A stretch of DNA of 64,000 nt from Pseudooceanicola nitratireducens (GCF_900109195.1 NZ_FNZG01000003.1:372001-436000); one strand, 5' to 3'; positions 17,467 through 28,157 are shown, counted from the first letter of the stretch. Notes: generated by a model from the sequence alone, not told the origin. Numbers and translations are program-made.

Positions 17467-18528
17467 ATGATGTTTGACCTTCCCGACAGCCAGACCTGTT
17501 ACGACAGCTTCTTTGCCCGGTCCCCCGACATGCGCGGGCGGCTCTGGGTCGGTGTGACCTCGACCGGGATCTTCTGCCGGATGGGCTGTCCGGCCCGTCA
17601 GCCGAAGCCCGAGAACTGCAGCTGGCACGCCTCTGTCCAATCCTGTGTCGAGGCCGGGTTCCGCCCCTGCAAGCGCTGCCGCCCGCTGGAGCCTGAGGGG
17701 GCCGATCCCCTGGTCACCCGCCTGACCCGCGCGCTGGAGGATGACCCCGCCCGCCGCTGGCGCGAGGCGGATCTGCTGGCGCTTGGCCTGGATCCCTCGA
17801 CCGTACGGCGCGCCTTCCGGCGCAGCCTGGGGATCAGTTTCCTAGACCTCGCCCGGATGCGGCGATTGCAGGCAGGTCTGGGGCAGCTGGCGGGCGGCGC
17901 ACGGGTGATCGACGCCCAGCTGGAGGCCGGGTTCGACAGCGGATCGGGCTTTCGTGCCGCGCTGACCCGCCTCATGGGGGCCCCGCCGGATCGCTGGAGC
18001 CATCCTGACCCGCTGCTGCGCATCGACTGGATCTCGACCGATCTTGGTCCGATGATCGCCGTGGCGGACGATCACGCGCTGCATCTTCTGGAATTCGCCG
18101 ACCGCCCCGCCCTGCCGAAAGAGCTGGAGCGGCTGCGCAAGGCGGTGAAAGGCCGGGTCGCCCTGGGCCGTCCCGCCCCAATCGACCAAGCCGCCGAGGA
18201 GATGCGCGCCTATCTGGCGGGCCGCCTGACCCGGTTCGAAACACCGCTGGTCCTGCACGGCACACCCTTCACCCGCCAGGTCTGGGAGGCCCTGCGCCGC
18301 ATCCCCGCCGGCGAAACCCGCAGCTATTCCGGCCTGGCGCAAGAGATCGGCCGCCCTGAGGCCACCCGCGCCGTCGCCCGCGCCAACGGGGCCAACCAGA
18401 TCGCGGTGATGATCCCCTGTCACCGGGTGCTGGGGGCGGATGGGTCCCTGACCGGATATGGCGGCGGACTGTGGCGCAAGGAACGGCTGATCGCGCTGGA
18501 GCGTCAGATGGGTGCCAGCGCGGGGTGA
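17467..18528 (+). CDS. ada: Bifunctional DNA alkylation repair protein / transcriptional activator Ada
   Basis: A 353-residue protein with all Ada parts. The N-terminal methylphosphotriester domain has the four zinc cysteines Cys37, Cys41, Cys68 and Cys71, of which Cys37 is the methyl acceptor. A helix-turn-helix region follows at about 90-170. The O6-methylguanine transferase domain ends with the acceptor Cys318 in PCHRV. Every position is close to those of E. coli Ada (354 residues). It repairs alkylated DNA by suicide transfer and, once methylated on Cys37, activates its regulon. No alkB or alkA gene is adjacent, so regulated partners are elsewhere. Confidence 0.95.
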   Translation: MMFDLPDSQTCYDSFFARSPDMRGRLWVGVTSTGIFCRMGCPARQPKPENCSWHASVQSCVEAGFRPCKRCRPLEPEGADPLVTRLTRALEDDPARRWREADLLALGLDPSTVRRAFRRSLGISFLDLARMRRLQAGLGQLAGGARVIDAQLEAGFDSGSGFRAALTRLMGAPPDRWSHPDPLLRIDWISTDLGPMIAVADDHALHLLEFADRPALPKELERLRKAVKGRVALGRPAPIDQAAEEMRAYLAGRLTRFETPLVLHGTPFTRQVWEALRRIPAGETRSYSGLAQEIGRPEATRAVARANGANQIAVMIPCHRVLGADGSLTGYGGGLWRKERLIALERQMGASAG

Positions 18529-18562
18529 TGGGCGTTGAAAGGGGCGCTGCCCCTTCACGCAA

Positions 18563-18582
18563 AACGGCCCCGAGGGGCCGTT
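18563..18582. terminator. Bidirectional hairpin between ada and the SPOR gene
   Basis: AACGGCCC-CGAG-GGGCCGTT is a perfect 8-base-pair stem between two convergent genes, with A4 on its left. It can end either transcript. Confidence 0.6.
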
Positions 18583-18595
18583 CCGCGCTTACCCC

Positions 18596-18617
18596 GGAGT
18601 AATTAGGGCAAGATGAT
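18596..18617 (+). repeat. Recurring TATTT element, decayed copy c
   Basis: GGAGTAATTAGGGCAAGATG, 68 bases after ada; TATTTT is decayed to TAATTA but the GGCAAGATGAT half is intact. Confidence 0.5.
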
Positions 18618-18637
18618 CGGGGGATTTTTATTGGGGC

Positions 18638-19981
18638 CTAGTGGCGCGGGAAGGCATCCGCGAACCCGGCCTGCCGCGCGATGGCAAGGGCGCGACCAAG
18701 GTCACGATCGTTGGTGAAGGGTCCCATCATGACCACCCGCGCGGTGCCGGACTGGCGCAGCTGCACGCGCTGGCCGCTTTTGTTGGCCAGGGTCTGGGCC
18801 ACGGCCTGGGCATTACCGGGGGTACGGAAGCTGCCGACCTGGATGTAGCGGCCTGCGGGGGCGGCCGGTTGCGGCGCGCTGCGCGACGAGACCGAGGCGG
18901 CGCGGGCGACGGGTTTGGCGGGCGCGACCTCGACCGGAACGAGGCGGCGGGGGACGGTATTGGTCCAGACCATCTCCATCTTGCGCTTGCCCGAGAGGGT
19001 CTGTTCCGCGCGCCGCGGGTTCAGCCGGTCGTCTTCCCAGATCTTGCGATAGCCCTTGGGCACGGCAATGCCCTGCTGGGTCAGTTGCTTGTTCTCGTAG
19101 ACGTGTTTCGGCATGACCCGCGCGTCCGGATCGATCTGATGGTCACTGGTTGTGCGCGCGGTGACCACGCGTTTCACATCGCGGGTCGGCACGGCAAAGA
19201 CCTTTGGGCCACTCGCGGGTGCGGCTGCCTGGGGGGCCTGCGGCGCGGTCATGGCCGGGGCCGCACCGGGAACCATGAAGCGCGGCGCACCGGAGGCGTA
19301 ATTCGACGCATAGTCAGACTGCGGCCCGCAGCGCAGGCCCTGGGTTCCGCCATAGCCCATGTAGGTGCGGCCCGTGGCGGACAATCCGTCACATGGTGTT
19401 GCCACCTGCGGTGCCAAGACCGGAGAAACGACCGGAGCAGCAGGCGCGGGCAGGATGCGGGGGCGTGCCTCGACCACCGGGGCGGCGGGGGCGCGGACGC
19501 GGGGGACCGGTTGCACCGCGACCGGGGCCACCGAGGGCCCGGCTACAACGGCAGCAGGGCGGCGCACGGGCGCAGGCACAGCAGGCTGCGCCTGGGGGGC
19601 GGCCGCGGTCTGTGCCGGCCCTGCCGCGGGGGCGGCTTGCGTTTCAGGTTCGGCGGCGGTGATGACGGTCACGGGCGGGCGGGCCGTGGGTGCAGCAGTC
19701 GCCCCCTGCACCTGCGTCGGCTGGAAGCCGCAGACCGCCTGGCGGTTGCGCGCCACGCGGGGCACCCAGGTGACATTGCCGTTCACGCCGGCGCGCACGA
19801 AGACGCAGCCCTTGCTGTCGACATATTGCGAGCCCGCGTAGCTGGCCGGCGGATATTCCGCCGGGCCGCGCGATTGCGCCATGGCCGAGGATCCGATGCC
19901 CGCGACGCCGATGGTCAGGGCCACGGCGGCAACGGTGGCAACGGAACAGGACTGCGAAAAACGGCGCGAAAATCTGGTCAT
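18638..19981 (-). CDS. SPOR domain-containing exported protein
   Basis: A 447-residue protein. A signal peptide spans about residues 1-36 (ending AMAQ), then comes a short domain with two cysteines, then a long Pro/Ala/Val-rich disordered stretch (about 95-260). A basic region leads to a C-terminal SPOR domain (about 375-447, YIQVGSFRTPGNAQAVAQTL and VMMGPFTNDRDLGRAL). SPOR domains bind denuded glycans of septal peptidoglycan, so the protein probably works at the division site or in wall remodelling. I start at 19981, where the signal peptide begins. It lies downstream of upp on the same strand, 87 bases away, and may be read through from it. Confidence 0.88.
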   Translation of the reverse strand: MTRFSRRFSQSCSVATVAAVALTIGVAGIGSSAMAQSRGPAEYPPASYAGSQYVDSKGCVFVRAGVNGNVTWVPRVARNRQAVCGFQPTQVQGATAAPTARPPVTVITAAEPETQAAPAAGPAQTAAAPQAQPAVPAPVRRPAAVVAGPSVAPVAVQPVPRVRAPAAPVVEARPRILPAPAAPVVSPVLAPQVATPCDGLSATGRTYMGYGGTQGLRCGPQSDYASNYASGAPRFMVPGAAPAMTAPQAPQAAAPASGPKVFAVPTRDVKRVVTARTTSDHQIDPDARVMPKHVYENKQLTQQGIAVPKGYRKIWEDDRLNPRRAEQTLSGKRKMEMVWTNTVPRRLVPVEVAPAKPVARAASVSSRSAPQPAAPAGRYIQVGSFRTPGNAQAVAQTLANKSGQRVQLRQSGTARVVMMGPFTNDRDLGRALAIARQAGFADAFPRH

Positions 19982-20068
19982 AGAACCCCCCGGTCTGTGG
20001 CCTTCACCCTGCCCCAAGCGCGGGGCCGAGTAAAGGGATCTGCCGGGGGGCAAAGCGATATTTGCCGC

Positions 20069-20701
20069 TTATTTAGTACCGAACATGCGGTCGCCCGCAT
20101 CCCCTAGTCCCGGTACGATATAGCCCTTTTCATTCAGCTTCTCGTCAAGCGATGCGGTGACGATCGGCACATCGGGGTGGGCTTCCTTCATGCGGGCCAC
20201 GCCTTCGGGGGCGGCCAGCAGGCAGAGGAAGCGGATGTTCGTCGCCCCGGCGTTCTTCAGCAGATCGATGGCGGCGGCCGAAGAATTGCCCGTGGCCAGC
20301 ATCGGATCGACGGCAATCACCAGGCGATCTTCGAGGTTTTCGGGCACCTTGAAGTAATATTGCACCGGCTGCAGCGTGACCTCGTCCCGGTAGAGCCCGA
20401 CGAAACCGACCCGCGCCGAGGGGATGAGTTCCAGCACCCCGTCCAGCAACCCGTTGCCCGCCCGCAGGATCGAGATCAGCGCCAGTTTCTTGCCCTCGAG
20501 CACCGGGGCCTCCATTGGCTGCAGCGGCGTGTCGATGGTCTGGGTGGTCATCGGCAGGTTGCGCGTGATCTCATAGGCCAGAAGCTGGGAAATCTCGCGC
20601 AGGAGCTGCCGGAACACGGCGGTCGAGGTCGTCTGATCCCGCATCAGGGTCAGCTTGTGCTGGACAAGGGGGTGATCGACGATTGTCAGGTGATCGGTCA
20701 T
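20069..20701 (-). CDS. upp: Uracil phosphoribosyltransferase
   Basis: A 210-residue enzyme converting uracil plus PRPP to UMP. The PRPP loop [18 protein letters not shown] (about residues 130-147) and the uracil-binding end [17 protein letters not shown] are intact, and length is normal. Its start overlaps the stop of the adenosine deaminase gene by 4 bases (ATGA). It is the last gene of the salvage operon cdd-deoA-deoB-add-upp, and so receives uracil produced from uridine or deoxyuridine by the upstream enzymes. Confidence 0.97.
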   Translation of the reverse strand: MTDHLTIVDHPLVQHKLTLMRDQTTSTAVFRQLLREISQLLAYEITRNLPMTTQTIDTPLQPMEAPVLEGKKLALISILRAGNGLLDGVLELIPSARVGFVGLYRDEVTLQPVQYYFKVPENLEDRLVIAVDPMLATGNSSAAAIDLLKNAGATNIRFLCLLAAPEGVARMKEAHPDVPIVTASLDEKLNEKGYIVPGLGDAGDRMFGTK

Positions 20702-21690
20702 TGCGGATGGTCCTTCAGCTTGTCGGCGAGTCGCGCCTTGGTATCGGCGTCGCAGAAGGCGGCGTCCAGTGCGGTTTGCGAAATCTCGTGGAAATCCGAC
20801 GCGCGCCAGCCGAAAACGCGGGCCAGCTGTTCGTATTCGCGCGTCATGGTGGTGTGGAAAAAGGGCGGATCATCGGTGCTGACCGTGACCTTGACCCCGC
20901 GTTCGCGCAGGGCCTGGATCGGGTGGCGATCCCATTTCGGATAGACGCCCAGCACGATGTTCGATCCGGGGCAGACTTCCAGCACGATGTCCTCTTCGAT
21001 CAGGCGGTCGACCAGGGCCAGGTCCTGGATCACCTGGACGCCGTGGCCCAGGCGTTCGACCTTCAGATCGTCCAGCGCCTCGCGTACCGACGTCGGCCCG
21101 CCCCATTCGCCCGCATGGGTGGTCAGCCGCAGCCCGGCCTCGCGCGCCATGTCAAAGCTGTAGGCGTAGTCGCCCTGATGGCCGACGGATTCGTCGCCCC
21201 CCATGCCAAAGCCCGTAATCCAGCCGCCTGCCGTTTCCGCCGCGCAAAGCGCCGTGGGCTTGGCCTTGTCGGGGCCGAAGTGGCGGATGCAGGTGACGAT
21301 GCCGCGGCTGGCGATGCCCAGCTGGGCCTCGGCGCGGGTGGCGGCCTCTTCCATGGCGTGCAGGTATTCGCGCCAGGCCGTGACGTCGCTGCCGCCGCAG
21401 AAGTCGGGCGAGACGAAGAATTCGGTGTAGATCACCCCGTGAGAGGCGCTTTCCTCCAGCACCGCTGTCATCAGCCGGGCGTAATCCTCGGGCGATTTCA
21501 ACACGCTGGTCGCGGCCTCGTAGACCGACAGGAAATGCACGAAATCGCGGAAATCATAGGATCCGTCTTCGCAGAACACCCGGCTGATATCGACGGATTT
21601 CTCTTTCGCCATGCCCCGGATCAGCGACGGCGGGGCCGCCCCTTCGAGGTGCAGGTGAAGTTCCAGCTTGGGCAGGTCTCTCAGGCTCAT
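20698..21690 (-). CDS. add: Adenosine deaminase
   Basis: A 330-residue zinc enzyme turning adenosine into inosine. Visible motifs are ELHLHLEGA (zinc His pair, residues 11-19), THAGE in the centre with the zinc/substrate ligands, and VSTDDPPFF near the C-terminus carrying the catalytic Asp pair. It overlaps its neighbours on both sides by 4 bases, indicating translational coupling with deoB upstream and upp downstream. Within this family some members deaminate adenine instead; the operon of nucleoside enzymes favours adenosine. Confidence 0.93.
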   Translation of the reverse strand: MSLRDLPKLELHLHLEGAAPPSLIRGMAKEKSVDISRVFCEDGSYDFRDFVHFLSVYEAATSVLKSPEDYARLMTAVLEESASHGVIYTEFFVSPDFCGGSDVTAWREYLHAMEEAATRAEAQLGIASRGIVTCIRHFGPDKAKPTALCAAETAGGWITGFGMGGDESVGHQGDYAYSFDMAREAGLRLTTHAGEWGGPTSVREALDDLKVERLGHGVQVIQDLALVDRLIEEDIVLEVCPGSNIVLGVYPKWDRHPIQALRERGVKVTVSTDDPPFFHTTMTREYEQLARVFGWRASDFHEISQTALDAAFCDADTKARLADKLKDHPQ

Positions 21691-22877
21691 GTCCAGTCTA
21701 CCTTCAGATGACGGGCGGCGATGCGGGCAACGCCGGTAAAGGGGATCAGGCCGAGCGTCCCGGCCCCTGCCCCCGCGATCAGGACCGGCACCCGTTCCCG
21801 CGTGTGGTCCGTGCCGATCCAGCTGGGGTCATTGCCGTGATCCGCGGTCAGGATCAAGCGGTCCGTCGGCCGCAGGCGCGGCAGGATCTGCCCCAGTTCC
21901 GCGTCGAACCATTCCAGCGCGCGGGCATAGCCCGAGATGTCGCGGCGATGGCCATAGAGGCTGTCGAATTCGACGAAATTGGCGAAGGTCAGCGATCCGT
22001 CCTCGGCCTCGTCTACCGCCTTGGAGAGGTGCTGCATCAGCTCGGCGTCTGTCCCTTTTACGACATCATCAATGCCGGACATGGAAAAAATGTCGCCGAT
22101 CTTGCCGATGGCATGGGTCGGATGACCTGCGGCCTGCACGCGGTCCAGCAGCGTCGGTGCGGGCGGCGAGATGGCATAATCCTTGCGGTTTTTCGTGCGC
22201 TGGAAAGTGTCGGGGCCATCCCCCACGAAGGGGCGCGCGATCACGCGGCCGACTTTCATCGCGTGCAGGGTCGGCGCAAGCGACTTACACAAATCCAACA
22301 ATTTCTCCAGACCGAAGGTCTCTTCATGCGCGGCGATCTGGAACACGCTGTCGGCCGAGGTATAGCAGATGGGCTGGCTCGTCCGCATGTGTGTGGCCCC
22401 ATGTTCGGCGATGATCGCCGTGCCGCTGGCGTGGCAATTGCCCAGGATGCCGTCGGTCCCGGCGATGTCGCAGACCCGGGCCACCAGATCGTCCGGAAAG
22501 GCCGGGGTGGCGTCGGGGAAATAATGCCAGTCCCAGGGGACGGGCACGCCCGCCAGCTCCCAATGTCCCGAGGGGGTGTCCTTGCCGGGGCTTACCTCGC
22601 TCGCCGCGCCCCAGGTGCCGGTTGGTTCGGCGTCCAACCCCGGGGTGGCCGCGCCCGAGGCCAGGCGCACCGCTGCCCCCAGCCCAAGCGCATCGAGGTT
22701 GGGAACGTGCAGCGGGCCGGATCGCCCCTGTTCAGCCCGGCCCGTCGCACAGGCCTGGGCGATATGCGCCAGGGTATTCGCCCCGGTATCGGGCACGTCA
22801 CCGTTGAAGAAGCGATCCGCATCCGGCGCACCGCCGATGCCAACCGAATCCATCACGACCAGGAAAACACGTGCCAT
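21687..22877 (-). CDS. deoB: Phosphopentomutase
   Basis: A 396-residue metal-dependent mutase of the alkaline phosphatase superfamily converting (deoxy)ribose-1-phosphate to the 5-phosphate. The opening [20 protein letters not shown] carries the first metal-binding Asp, PDTGANT the phosphorylated Thr, and LTADHGNDP plus the following His ligands ([10 protein letters not shown]) complete the site. It overlaps deoA by one base and add by four, so pentose phosphate from the phosphorolysis step next door is passed into central metabolism. Confidence 0.96.
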   Translation of the reverse strand: MARVFLVVMDSVGIGGAPDADRFFNGDVPDTGANTLAHIAQACATGRAEQGRSGPLHVPNLDALGLGAAVRLASGAATPGLDAEPTGTWGAASEVSPGKDTPSGHWELAGVPVPWDWHYFPDATPAFPDDLVARVCDIAGTDGILGNCHASGTAIIAEHGATHMRTSQPICYTSADSVFQIAAHEETFGLEKLLDLCKSLAPTLHAMKVGRVIARPFVGDGPDTFQRTKNRKDYAISPPAPTLLDRVQAAGHPTHAIGKIGDIFSMSGIDDVVKGTDAELMQHLSKAVDEAEDGSLTFANFVEFDSLYGHRRDISGYARALEWFDAELGQILPRLRPTDRLILTADHGNDPSWIGTDHTRERVPVLIAGAGAGTLGLIPFTGVARIAARHLKVDWT

Positions 22878-24181
22878 CAGCCGATCCCCTCGCGGATCAG
22901 GGGCGGCACGTCGGGCATCACCTCGCCGACCTGGATCGCGGCCTGAACGCTGCGCACCGCGGCCTCGGCGTCGCCCATGCGGGCGGCGTGGACCCGGCCC
23001 ATGGGCTGGCCCTTGCGAACGCGGGTGCCAAGCGGGGCGATGTCCGACAGGCCGACCGCATAGTCGATCTTGTCGCCCTCGACCTTCCTTCCGCCGCCCA
23101 GATCGACCACGACCATGCCAAGCGCCTGCCCGTCCATCGCCGAGACATAGCCGTCACAGGGCGCGGGGATTTCGCGGATCACGGTGGATTCGGGCAGGAA
23201 CCGGCCCGGATCCTCGACAAAGCGCAGCGGCCCTCCCATGGCGGCGATCATGCGACCGAAACGCTCGGCCGCCTCGCCCGAGGATATCGCCGCCATCATC
23301 GCCGCATGGCCCGCGGGAACATCCGCCACCAGCCCGGCACCGGCCAGAACCACGCCGCCAAGCGTGGCCGACAGGTCCAGCAGCGCGCCCTGGTCCCGGC
23401 CCGTCAGCACCGCACAAGAGGCCGCGACCTCTAGCGCATTGCCAAGCGAGGGGGCCAGTGGCTGGTTCATGTCGGAGATCACCGCAGCCGTCTTGCAGCC
23501 GGCCTCGTTCGCGGTGCCGACAAGCGCCTCGGCCAGGGATTTCGCCTCGTCCATGTTCTTCATGAAGGCGCCCGAGCCGATCTTGACGTCCAGCACCAGC
23601 CCGTCCAACCCTGCCGCCAGTTTCTTGGACAGGATCGAGGCGGTGATCAGGTCCAGGCTTTCCACGGTCGAGGTCACATCCCGGATCGCGTACAGGCGGC
23701 GGTCGGCGGGCGCGATGTCATGGGTGGCCGAGACGATGGCACAGCCCGCCCGGTCGACGATCTGGCGAAAGCGCGCCTCGTCCACCGAGGTCAGCACGCC
23801 GGGGATCGCCTCGAGCTTGTCGAGCGTGCCGCCGGTATGGCCCAGCCCCCGCCCCGAGATCATCGGCACATAGGCCCCGCAGGCCGCCAGCGCCGGGGCC
23901 AGGACCAGGCTGACGCAATCGCCCACGCCGCCGGTGGAATGCTTGTCCAGCACCGGCCCGTCCAGATCCCAGGACAGCACCCGCCCGCTGTCGCGCATGG
24001 CCAGCGTCAGCGCCACGCGGCCGTCGTCAGAAAGCCCGTTCAGCAGCGCGGCCATGGCAAAGGCCCCCGCCTGGGCGTCCGAGACGGCCCCGTCGGCCAG
24101 GCCCTGGGCGAACCACTGCAGGTCTTCCCGGCTGGGCGTTTCGCCGTTGCGCAACCGGGCAATGATACGGCGCGCGTCCAT
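22877..24181 (-). CDS. deoA: Thymidine phosphorylase
   Basis: A 434-residue enzyme splitting thymidine or deoxyuridine with phosphate into base and deoxyribose-1-phosphate. The signature KHSTGGVGD and the glycine-rich phosphate site lie at about residues 80-90, with the C-terminal alpha/beta domain complete. I start at MDARRII (24181), one base after the cdd stop and the usual start of the family; fourteen more in-frame residues upstream would overlap cdd. It supplies deoxyribose-1-phosphate to DeoB. Confidence 0.95.
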   Translation of the reverse strand: MDARRIIARLRNGETPSREDLQWFAQGLADGAVSDAQAGAFAMAALLNGLSDDGRVALTLAMRDSGRVLSWDLDGPVLDKHSTGGVGDCVSLVLAPALAACGAYVPMISGRGLGHTGGTLDKLEAIPGVLTSVDEARFRQIVDRAGCAIVSATHDIAPADRRLYAIRDVTSTVESLDLITASILSKKLAAGLDGLVLDVKIGSGAFMKNMDEAKSLAEALVGTANEAGCKTAAVISDMNQPLAPSLGNALEVAASCAVLTGRDQGALLDLSATLGGVVLAGAGLVADVPAGHAAMMAAISSGEAAERFGRMIAAMGGPLRFVEDPGRFLPESTVIREIPAPCDGYVSAMDGQALGMVVVDLGGGRKVEGDKIDYAVGLSDIAPLGTRVRKGQPMGRVHAARMGDAEAAVRSVQAAIQVGEVMPDVPPLIREGIG

Positions 24182-24182
24182 G

Positions 24183-24629
24183 TCAGCGGGCCTTTGTCGC
24201 GGCGCTGTCCATATGGCCCGCATCGAAGCGGCCCGGCAGGATTTCCGCCAGCGTCAGGGTCAGGGTCGCGCCCGTAAGCGTGCCCATGGTGACAGGGACG
24301 TCGCCTGCGCCGAATTCGTTCAGCTTCTGCCGGCAGCCGCCACAGCAGGGCACCGGGGTCGGGCTGTCGGCGATGACGGCGACCTCTTCGATCACGGTGT
24401 CGCCGGCGGCGATCATGGCGGCGATGGCCCCGGCCTCGGCGCAGGTGCCTTCGGGATAGGCCACGTTTTCCACGTTCACGCCCGTGTACACCCGCCCCGA
24501 GGCCGCGCGGATCGCCGCCCCGACCTTGAAGTTGGAATAGGGCGCGTAGGCGTTTTCCCGCACCTTGCGCGCGGCCTGCATGAGATCTGTCGCCGTTGCG
24601 GTCGTCCCTGTGGTGGTCTTGTCTGCCAT
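24183..24629 (-). CDS. cdd: Cytidine deaminase
   Basis: A 148-residue tetrameric-type zinc enzyme converting cytidine and deoxycytidine to uridine and deoxyuridine. The catalytic CAEAGA (zinc Cys plus general acid Glu) lies at about 62-67 and PCCGGCRQ, with two further zinc cysteines, at about 94-101. The first 12 residues are a Thr-rich extension outside the fold. It is the first gene of the operon cdd-deoA-deoB-add-upp, which as a whole degrades pyrimidine (deoxy)nucleosides and adenosine and rescues uracil. Confidence 0.95.
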   Translation of the reverse strand: MADKTTTGTTATATDLMQAARKVRENAYAPYSNFKVGAAIRAASGRVYTGVNVENVAYPEGTCAEAGAIAAMIAAGDTVIEEVAVIADSPTPVPCCGGCRQKLNEFGAGDVPVTMGTLTGATLTLTLAEILPGRFDAGHMDSAATKAR

Positions 24630-24860
24630 CTACATGTCTTTCGTCTTTGGACGGGCCTGCGGCCCGGCATGTCTGGGTCTGATCAGCAGCGGGGCCCCGG
24701 GCCCGGCGCGGGCGGGCGGCGCGGATCGCCGGTTTGTTCTAATATCGGAGCCGGACCGGACCCCGGATCGGAACCCGCAGTGTTGGCCCGGCGCGGGCGC
24801 ATTGCAAGACAGATTCCCGTGCGGGGCTGGCTGCCGTCGCGGCGACGGGGATGGCAGGAG

Positions 24861-24892
24861 GCCTCCGGCGGGAGTATTTTTGGCAAGATGAT
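24861..24892 (+). repeat. Recurring TATTT element, copy d
   Basis: The fullest copy: GCCTCCGGCGG, then GGAGTATTTTTGGCAAGATG. It stands in the divergent region before maeB, not after a gene. Confidence 0.6.
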
Positions 24893-24906
24893 CGGTGGAT
24901 TTGTTA

Positions 24907-24928
24907 ACCTTAATGCGTGTTAAGGTTG
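24907..24928. promoter_or_regulatory. Perfect inverted repeat upstream of maeB
   Basis: AACCTTAA-TGCGTG-TTAAGGTT has 8-base perfect arms around a 6-base spacer, 134 bases before maeB and 278 before cdd. The paired TTAA words recall CtrA sites (TTAA-N7-TTAA), but the spacing is 6, so the regulator is open. Confidence 0.5.
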
Positions 24929-25061
24929 GTCAATGGTAACCCGGCGGGGGCATGGGTGGTAAGGTCCGGAGGCGGCGCGGCGAGCGGGGTTTCGCCGGAG
25001 GGGGCTTTCACCCGCGCAGGATTTAGTTTAACGCTGAACTATCCCCCTTGAGGAGCCCGAG

Positions 25062-27353
25062 ATGTCCACCGAGACCAACAAGAATGCCCGCGACACCCTG
25101 CGCCAGGCGGCCCTGACCTATCACGAGGTCCCGCGCCCCGGGAAACTGGAAATCCGCGCCACCAAGCCGCTGGCCAACGGCCGCGACCTGAGCCTGGCCT
25201 ATTCGCCCGGCGTGGCCGAGGCCTGCCTGGAGATCAAGGACGATCCGGCCAATGCTTCGCGTTATACTGCTCGGGGGAACCTTGTGGCGGTGGTGTCCAA
25301 CGGGTCGGCCGTTCTGGGGCTGGGGAACATCGGGGCGCTGGCCTCGAAGCCAGTGATGGAGGGCAAGGCCGTCCTGTTCAAGAAGTTCGCCGGCATCGAT
25401 TGCTTTGACATCGAGGTCAACGAAAGCGACCCCGAGAAGCTGGCCGATATCGTCTGCGCGCTGGAGCCGACCTTTGGCGCGATCAACCTTGAAGACATCA
25501 AGGCCCCCGATTGCTTCGTGGTCGAGAAACTGTGCCGCGAGAGGATGAACATCCCCGTGTTCCATGACGACCAGCATGGCACGGCGATCGTCGTGGGGGC
25601 GGCCGCGACCAATGCGCTGCATGTCGCGGGCAAGGAGTTCGGGGACATCAAGGTGGTGTCGACGGGCGGCGGAGCGGCGGGCATCGCCTGTCTGAACATG
25701 CTGCTCAAGCTGGGCGTGAAGCGCGAAAACGTCTGGCTGTGCGATATTCACGGGCTGGTTTACGAGGGCCGGACAGAGGACATGAACCCGCAGAAGGCGG
25801 CCTTTGCCCAAGCCACGGACCTGCGGACGCTGGACGATGTGATCGAGGGAGCGGACCTGTTCCTGGGCCTGTCCGGCCCCGGCGTTCTGATGCCCGAACA
25901 GGTCGGGCGCATGGCCAGCCGTCCGGTGATCTTCGCCCTGGCGAACCCCACCCCCGAGATCATGCCGGACGAGGCGCGCGCCGTCGTGCCGGATGCGATC
26001 ATCGCAACGGGCCGGTCGGATTTCCCCAACCAGGTCAACAACGTGCTGTGTTTCCCGTTCATCTTCCGAGGCGCGCTGGACGTGGGCGCGACCGAGATCA
26101 ACGACGAGATGGAGCTGGCCTGTATCGAAGGTATCGCCGCCCTCGCCCGCGCCACCACCAGCGCCGAGGCCGCCGCCGCCTACCAGGGGGAACAGCTGAC
26201 CTTTGGCGCCGATTACCTGATCCCCAAGCCCTTCGATCCGCGCCTGTCGGCCACCGTGTCCACGGCCGTTGCCAAGGCCGCGATGGAGTCGGGCGTGGCC
26301 ACGCGGCCGCTGGAGGATCTGAACGCCTATCGCGAAAAGCTGAAATCCTCGGTCTTCAAATCCGCCCTGCTGATGCGCCCGGTCTTCGAGGCCGCGCGCA
26401 CCGCCTCGCGCCGGATCGTCTTTGCCGAAGGCGAGGATGAGCGCGTGCTGCGCGCCGCCCAGGCGATCCTGGACGAGACCACCGAACAGCCGATCCTGAT
26501 CGGCCGTCCCGAGGTGATCGAGGCGCGTTGTGAACGCGCCGGCCTGAAGATCCGGCCCGGCGTCGACTTCACCATCGTGAACCCGGAAAACGACCCCCGC
26601 TATCGCGACTACTGGGGCACCTATCACGATCTGATGGCCCGCAAGGGCGTGACCCCGGACCTGGCGCGCGCGGTCATGCGCACCAACACCACCGCCATCG
26701 GCGCGGTCATGGTGCACCGCGAAGAGGCCGACAGCCTGATCTGCGGCACCTTCGGCGAATACCGCTGGCATCTGAACTACGTCCAGCAGGTCCTGGGCCA
26801 GGGCGGGCTGCACCCGCATGGCGCGCTGTCGCTGATGATCCTGGAAGACGGGCCGCTGTTCCTGGCTGACACCCATGTGCATTCCAACCCCACGGCCGAG
26901 CAGCTGGCCAAGGCCGCCATCGGTGCTGCCCGCCACGTGAAGCGCTTTGGCCTGGTGCCGAATGTCGCGCTGTGCGGCCGGTCCCAGTTCGGCAACCAGG
27001 AGACCGAGACGGCTCAGCGCCTGCGCGACGCCATCGCCATCCTCGACAGCGCCCCGCGCGATTTCTGTTACGAGGGCGAGATGAACGTCGATTCCGCCCT
27101 GGATCCGGTGCTGCGCGAACGGGTCTTCCCCGGCAACCGCATGCAGGGCGCAGCCAACGTGCTGATCTTTGCCCATGCGGATGCGGCCTCGGGGGTGCGG
27201 AACATCCTGAAGATGAAGGGCGGCGGGCTTGAGGTCGGACCGATCCTGATGGGCATGGGCAACCGCGCCCATATCGTCAGCCAGTCGATCACCCCGCGCG
27301 GCTTGCTGAACATGGCGGCCATCGCGGGCACGCCGGTGGCACATTACGGATAA
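25062..27353 (+). CDS. maeB: NADP-dependent malic enzyme (MaeB type)
   Basis: A 763-residue fusion. Residues 1-430 are malic enzyme ([12 protein letters not shown], then the DDQHGTA metal site, then the NADP Rossmann motif [12 protein letters not shown]). Residues 430-763 are a phosphotransacetylase-like domain ([25 protein letters not shown]) that in this family is usually regulatory, responding to acetyl-CoA. It decarboxylates malate to pyruvate with NADPH formation, in the cytoplasm. Length and layout match the standard MaeB. The ATG follows GAGGAGCCCGAG. A strong terminator follows, so it is monocistronic. Confidence 0.95.
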   Translation: MSTETNKNARDTLRQAALTYHEVPRPGKLEIRATKPLANGRDLSLAYSPGVAEACLEIKDDPANASRYTARGNLVAVVSNGSAVLGLGNIGALASKPVMEGKAVLFKKFAGIDCFDIEVNESDPEKLADIVCALEPTFGAINLEDIKAPDCFVVEKLCRERMNIPVFHDDQHGTAIVVGAAATNALHVAGKEFGDIKVVSTGGGAAGIACLNMLLKLGVKRENVWLCDIHGLVYEGRTEDMNPQKAAFAQATDLRTLDDVIEGADLFLGLSGPGVLMPEQVGRMASRPVIFALANPTPEIMPDEARAVVPDAIIATGRSDFPNQVNNVLCFPFIFRGALDVGATEINDEMELACIEGIAALARATTSAEAAAAYQGEQLTFGADYLIPKPFDPRLSATVSTAVAKAAMESGVATRPLEDLNAYREKLKSSVFKSALLMRPVFEAARTASRRIVFAEGEDERVLRAAQAILDETTEQPILIGRPEVIEARCERAGLKIRPGVDFTIVNPENDPRYRDYWGTYHDLMARKGVTPDLARAVMRTNTTAIGAVMVHREEADSLICGTFGEYRWHLNYVQQVLGQGGLHPHGALSLMILEDGPLFLADTHVHSNPTAEQLAKAAIGAARHVKRFGLVPNVALCGRSQFGNQETETAQRLRDAIAILDSAPRDFCYEGEMNVDSALDPVLRERVFPGNRMQGAANVLIFAHADAASGVRNILKMKGGGLEVGPILMGMGNRAHIVSQSITPRGLLNMAAIAGTPVAHYG

Positions 27354-27357
27354 ACGA

Positions 27358-27392
27358 AAACGGCGGCCTTGCGGGGCCGCCGTTTGTTTTTT
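27358..27392 (+). terminator. Rho-independent terminator of maeB
   Basis: AAACGGCGGCC-TTGCGG-GGCCGCCGTTT forms a perfect 11-base-pair stem followed by GTTTTTT, 5 bases after the maeB stop. Confidence 0.93.
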
Positions 27393-27413
27393 CGCTTACC
27401 GGAACTGGCGCGC

Positions 27414-28157
27414 CTAGGCCGCGCGCCGCGCCTTGCGCAGCGCCAGGCCGCCAAGCGCCGTCAACAGAAGAACCCCGCCCGCAGGCAGCGGCACCGCCGG
27501 CGGCAGCGTATCGACAAAGACGTTGATGGAGGTGCTGGCAAAGATGTCGCCGTTCAGGAAAGCCGAAAGCGTGACCTGATATTCGCCGGCCCCAAGCGGA
27601 GCAAGCGGCAGAAAGCCCATGTTCACCGAGTTCTGCGCCACGTTGTTGTTCGAGAAGTTGCCGAAAAGACTGTGGGCCGCCCCTGACAATTCAATTCCGG
27701 CACCGCCATTGCCGGTCGAGTTGGTCCCGACATAGGACGTGGCGACCGCGCCAAGCGGGTCGTAGTCGAACATGGTCACCCCGGCGGTTGGATCATAATC
27801 CACGCTCATCAGATAGGTGTAGGTGTTCAAACTGTCCGAACCGTCGATGGTGTCGGAATTGATAGACCAGTCGAAGTTCCAAACAGAGCGGTTCCACGGC
27901 ACGGTCTGCCCCGCGCTGTTGATCAGGTAATTGCCGGCACCATCCTGAACAATGCCAACCCCGATCTGATCATTGGGCGAGGAATAGCGGCGCTTGGCCC
28001 GCAGGCCCAGTTCGACCCCCTGATTGGTATCGACAGTGAACCCGCGGTTCACATTGCCCGACCCGAAAATGATGTCCGGCGTGATGGTATCGGCCTGAAC
28101 AGGTGCGACGAAAAAGACGGCTGCCAAAGCAGCCGGCACGATGGATTTCAGAAACAT
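27414..28157 (-). CDS. VPLPA-CTERM sorting domain protein
   Basis: A 247-residue exported protein. Signal peptide MFLKSIVPAALAAVFFVAPVQA (22 residues), a Ser/Thr/Asn/Gly-rich beta-type body, and the sorting tail VPLPAGGVLLLTALGGLAL followed by RKARRAA. I start at 28157 because the signal peptide begins there and GGGGGGT lies ahead. Such proteins are thought to be anchored or released by an exosortase-like system and may join the extracellular matrix. It is divergent from prpE and shares its 388-base control region. No catalytic motif is visible. Confidence 0.82.
   Translation of the reverse strand: MFLKSIVPAALAAVFFVAPVQADTITPDIIFGSGNVNRGFTVDTNQGVELGLRAKRRYSSPNDQIGVGIVQDGAGNYLINSAGQTVPWNRSVWNFDWSINSDTIDGSDSLNTYTYLMSVDYDPTAGVTMFDYDPLGAVATSYVGTNSTGNGGAGIELSGAAHSLFGNFSNNNVAQNSVNMGFLPLAPLGAGEYQVTLSAFLNGDIFASTSINVFVDTLPPAVPLPAGGVLLLTALGGLALRKARRAA

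Larger units (their letters stand above)
24630..25061. other. Divergent promoter region between cdd and maeB
   Basis: No gene in 432 bases. It contains a full copy of the recurring TATTT element (24861-24892) and, right after it, the perfect inverted repeat AACCTTAA-TGCGTG-TTAAGGTT (24907-24928). Both salvage operon and maeB promoters must lie here. The sequence close to maeB includes GTTTAACGCTGAACTAT and a GAGGAG ribosome site. Confidence 0.6.
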
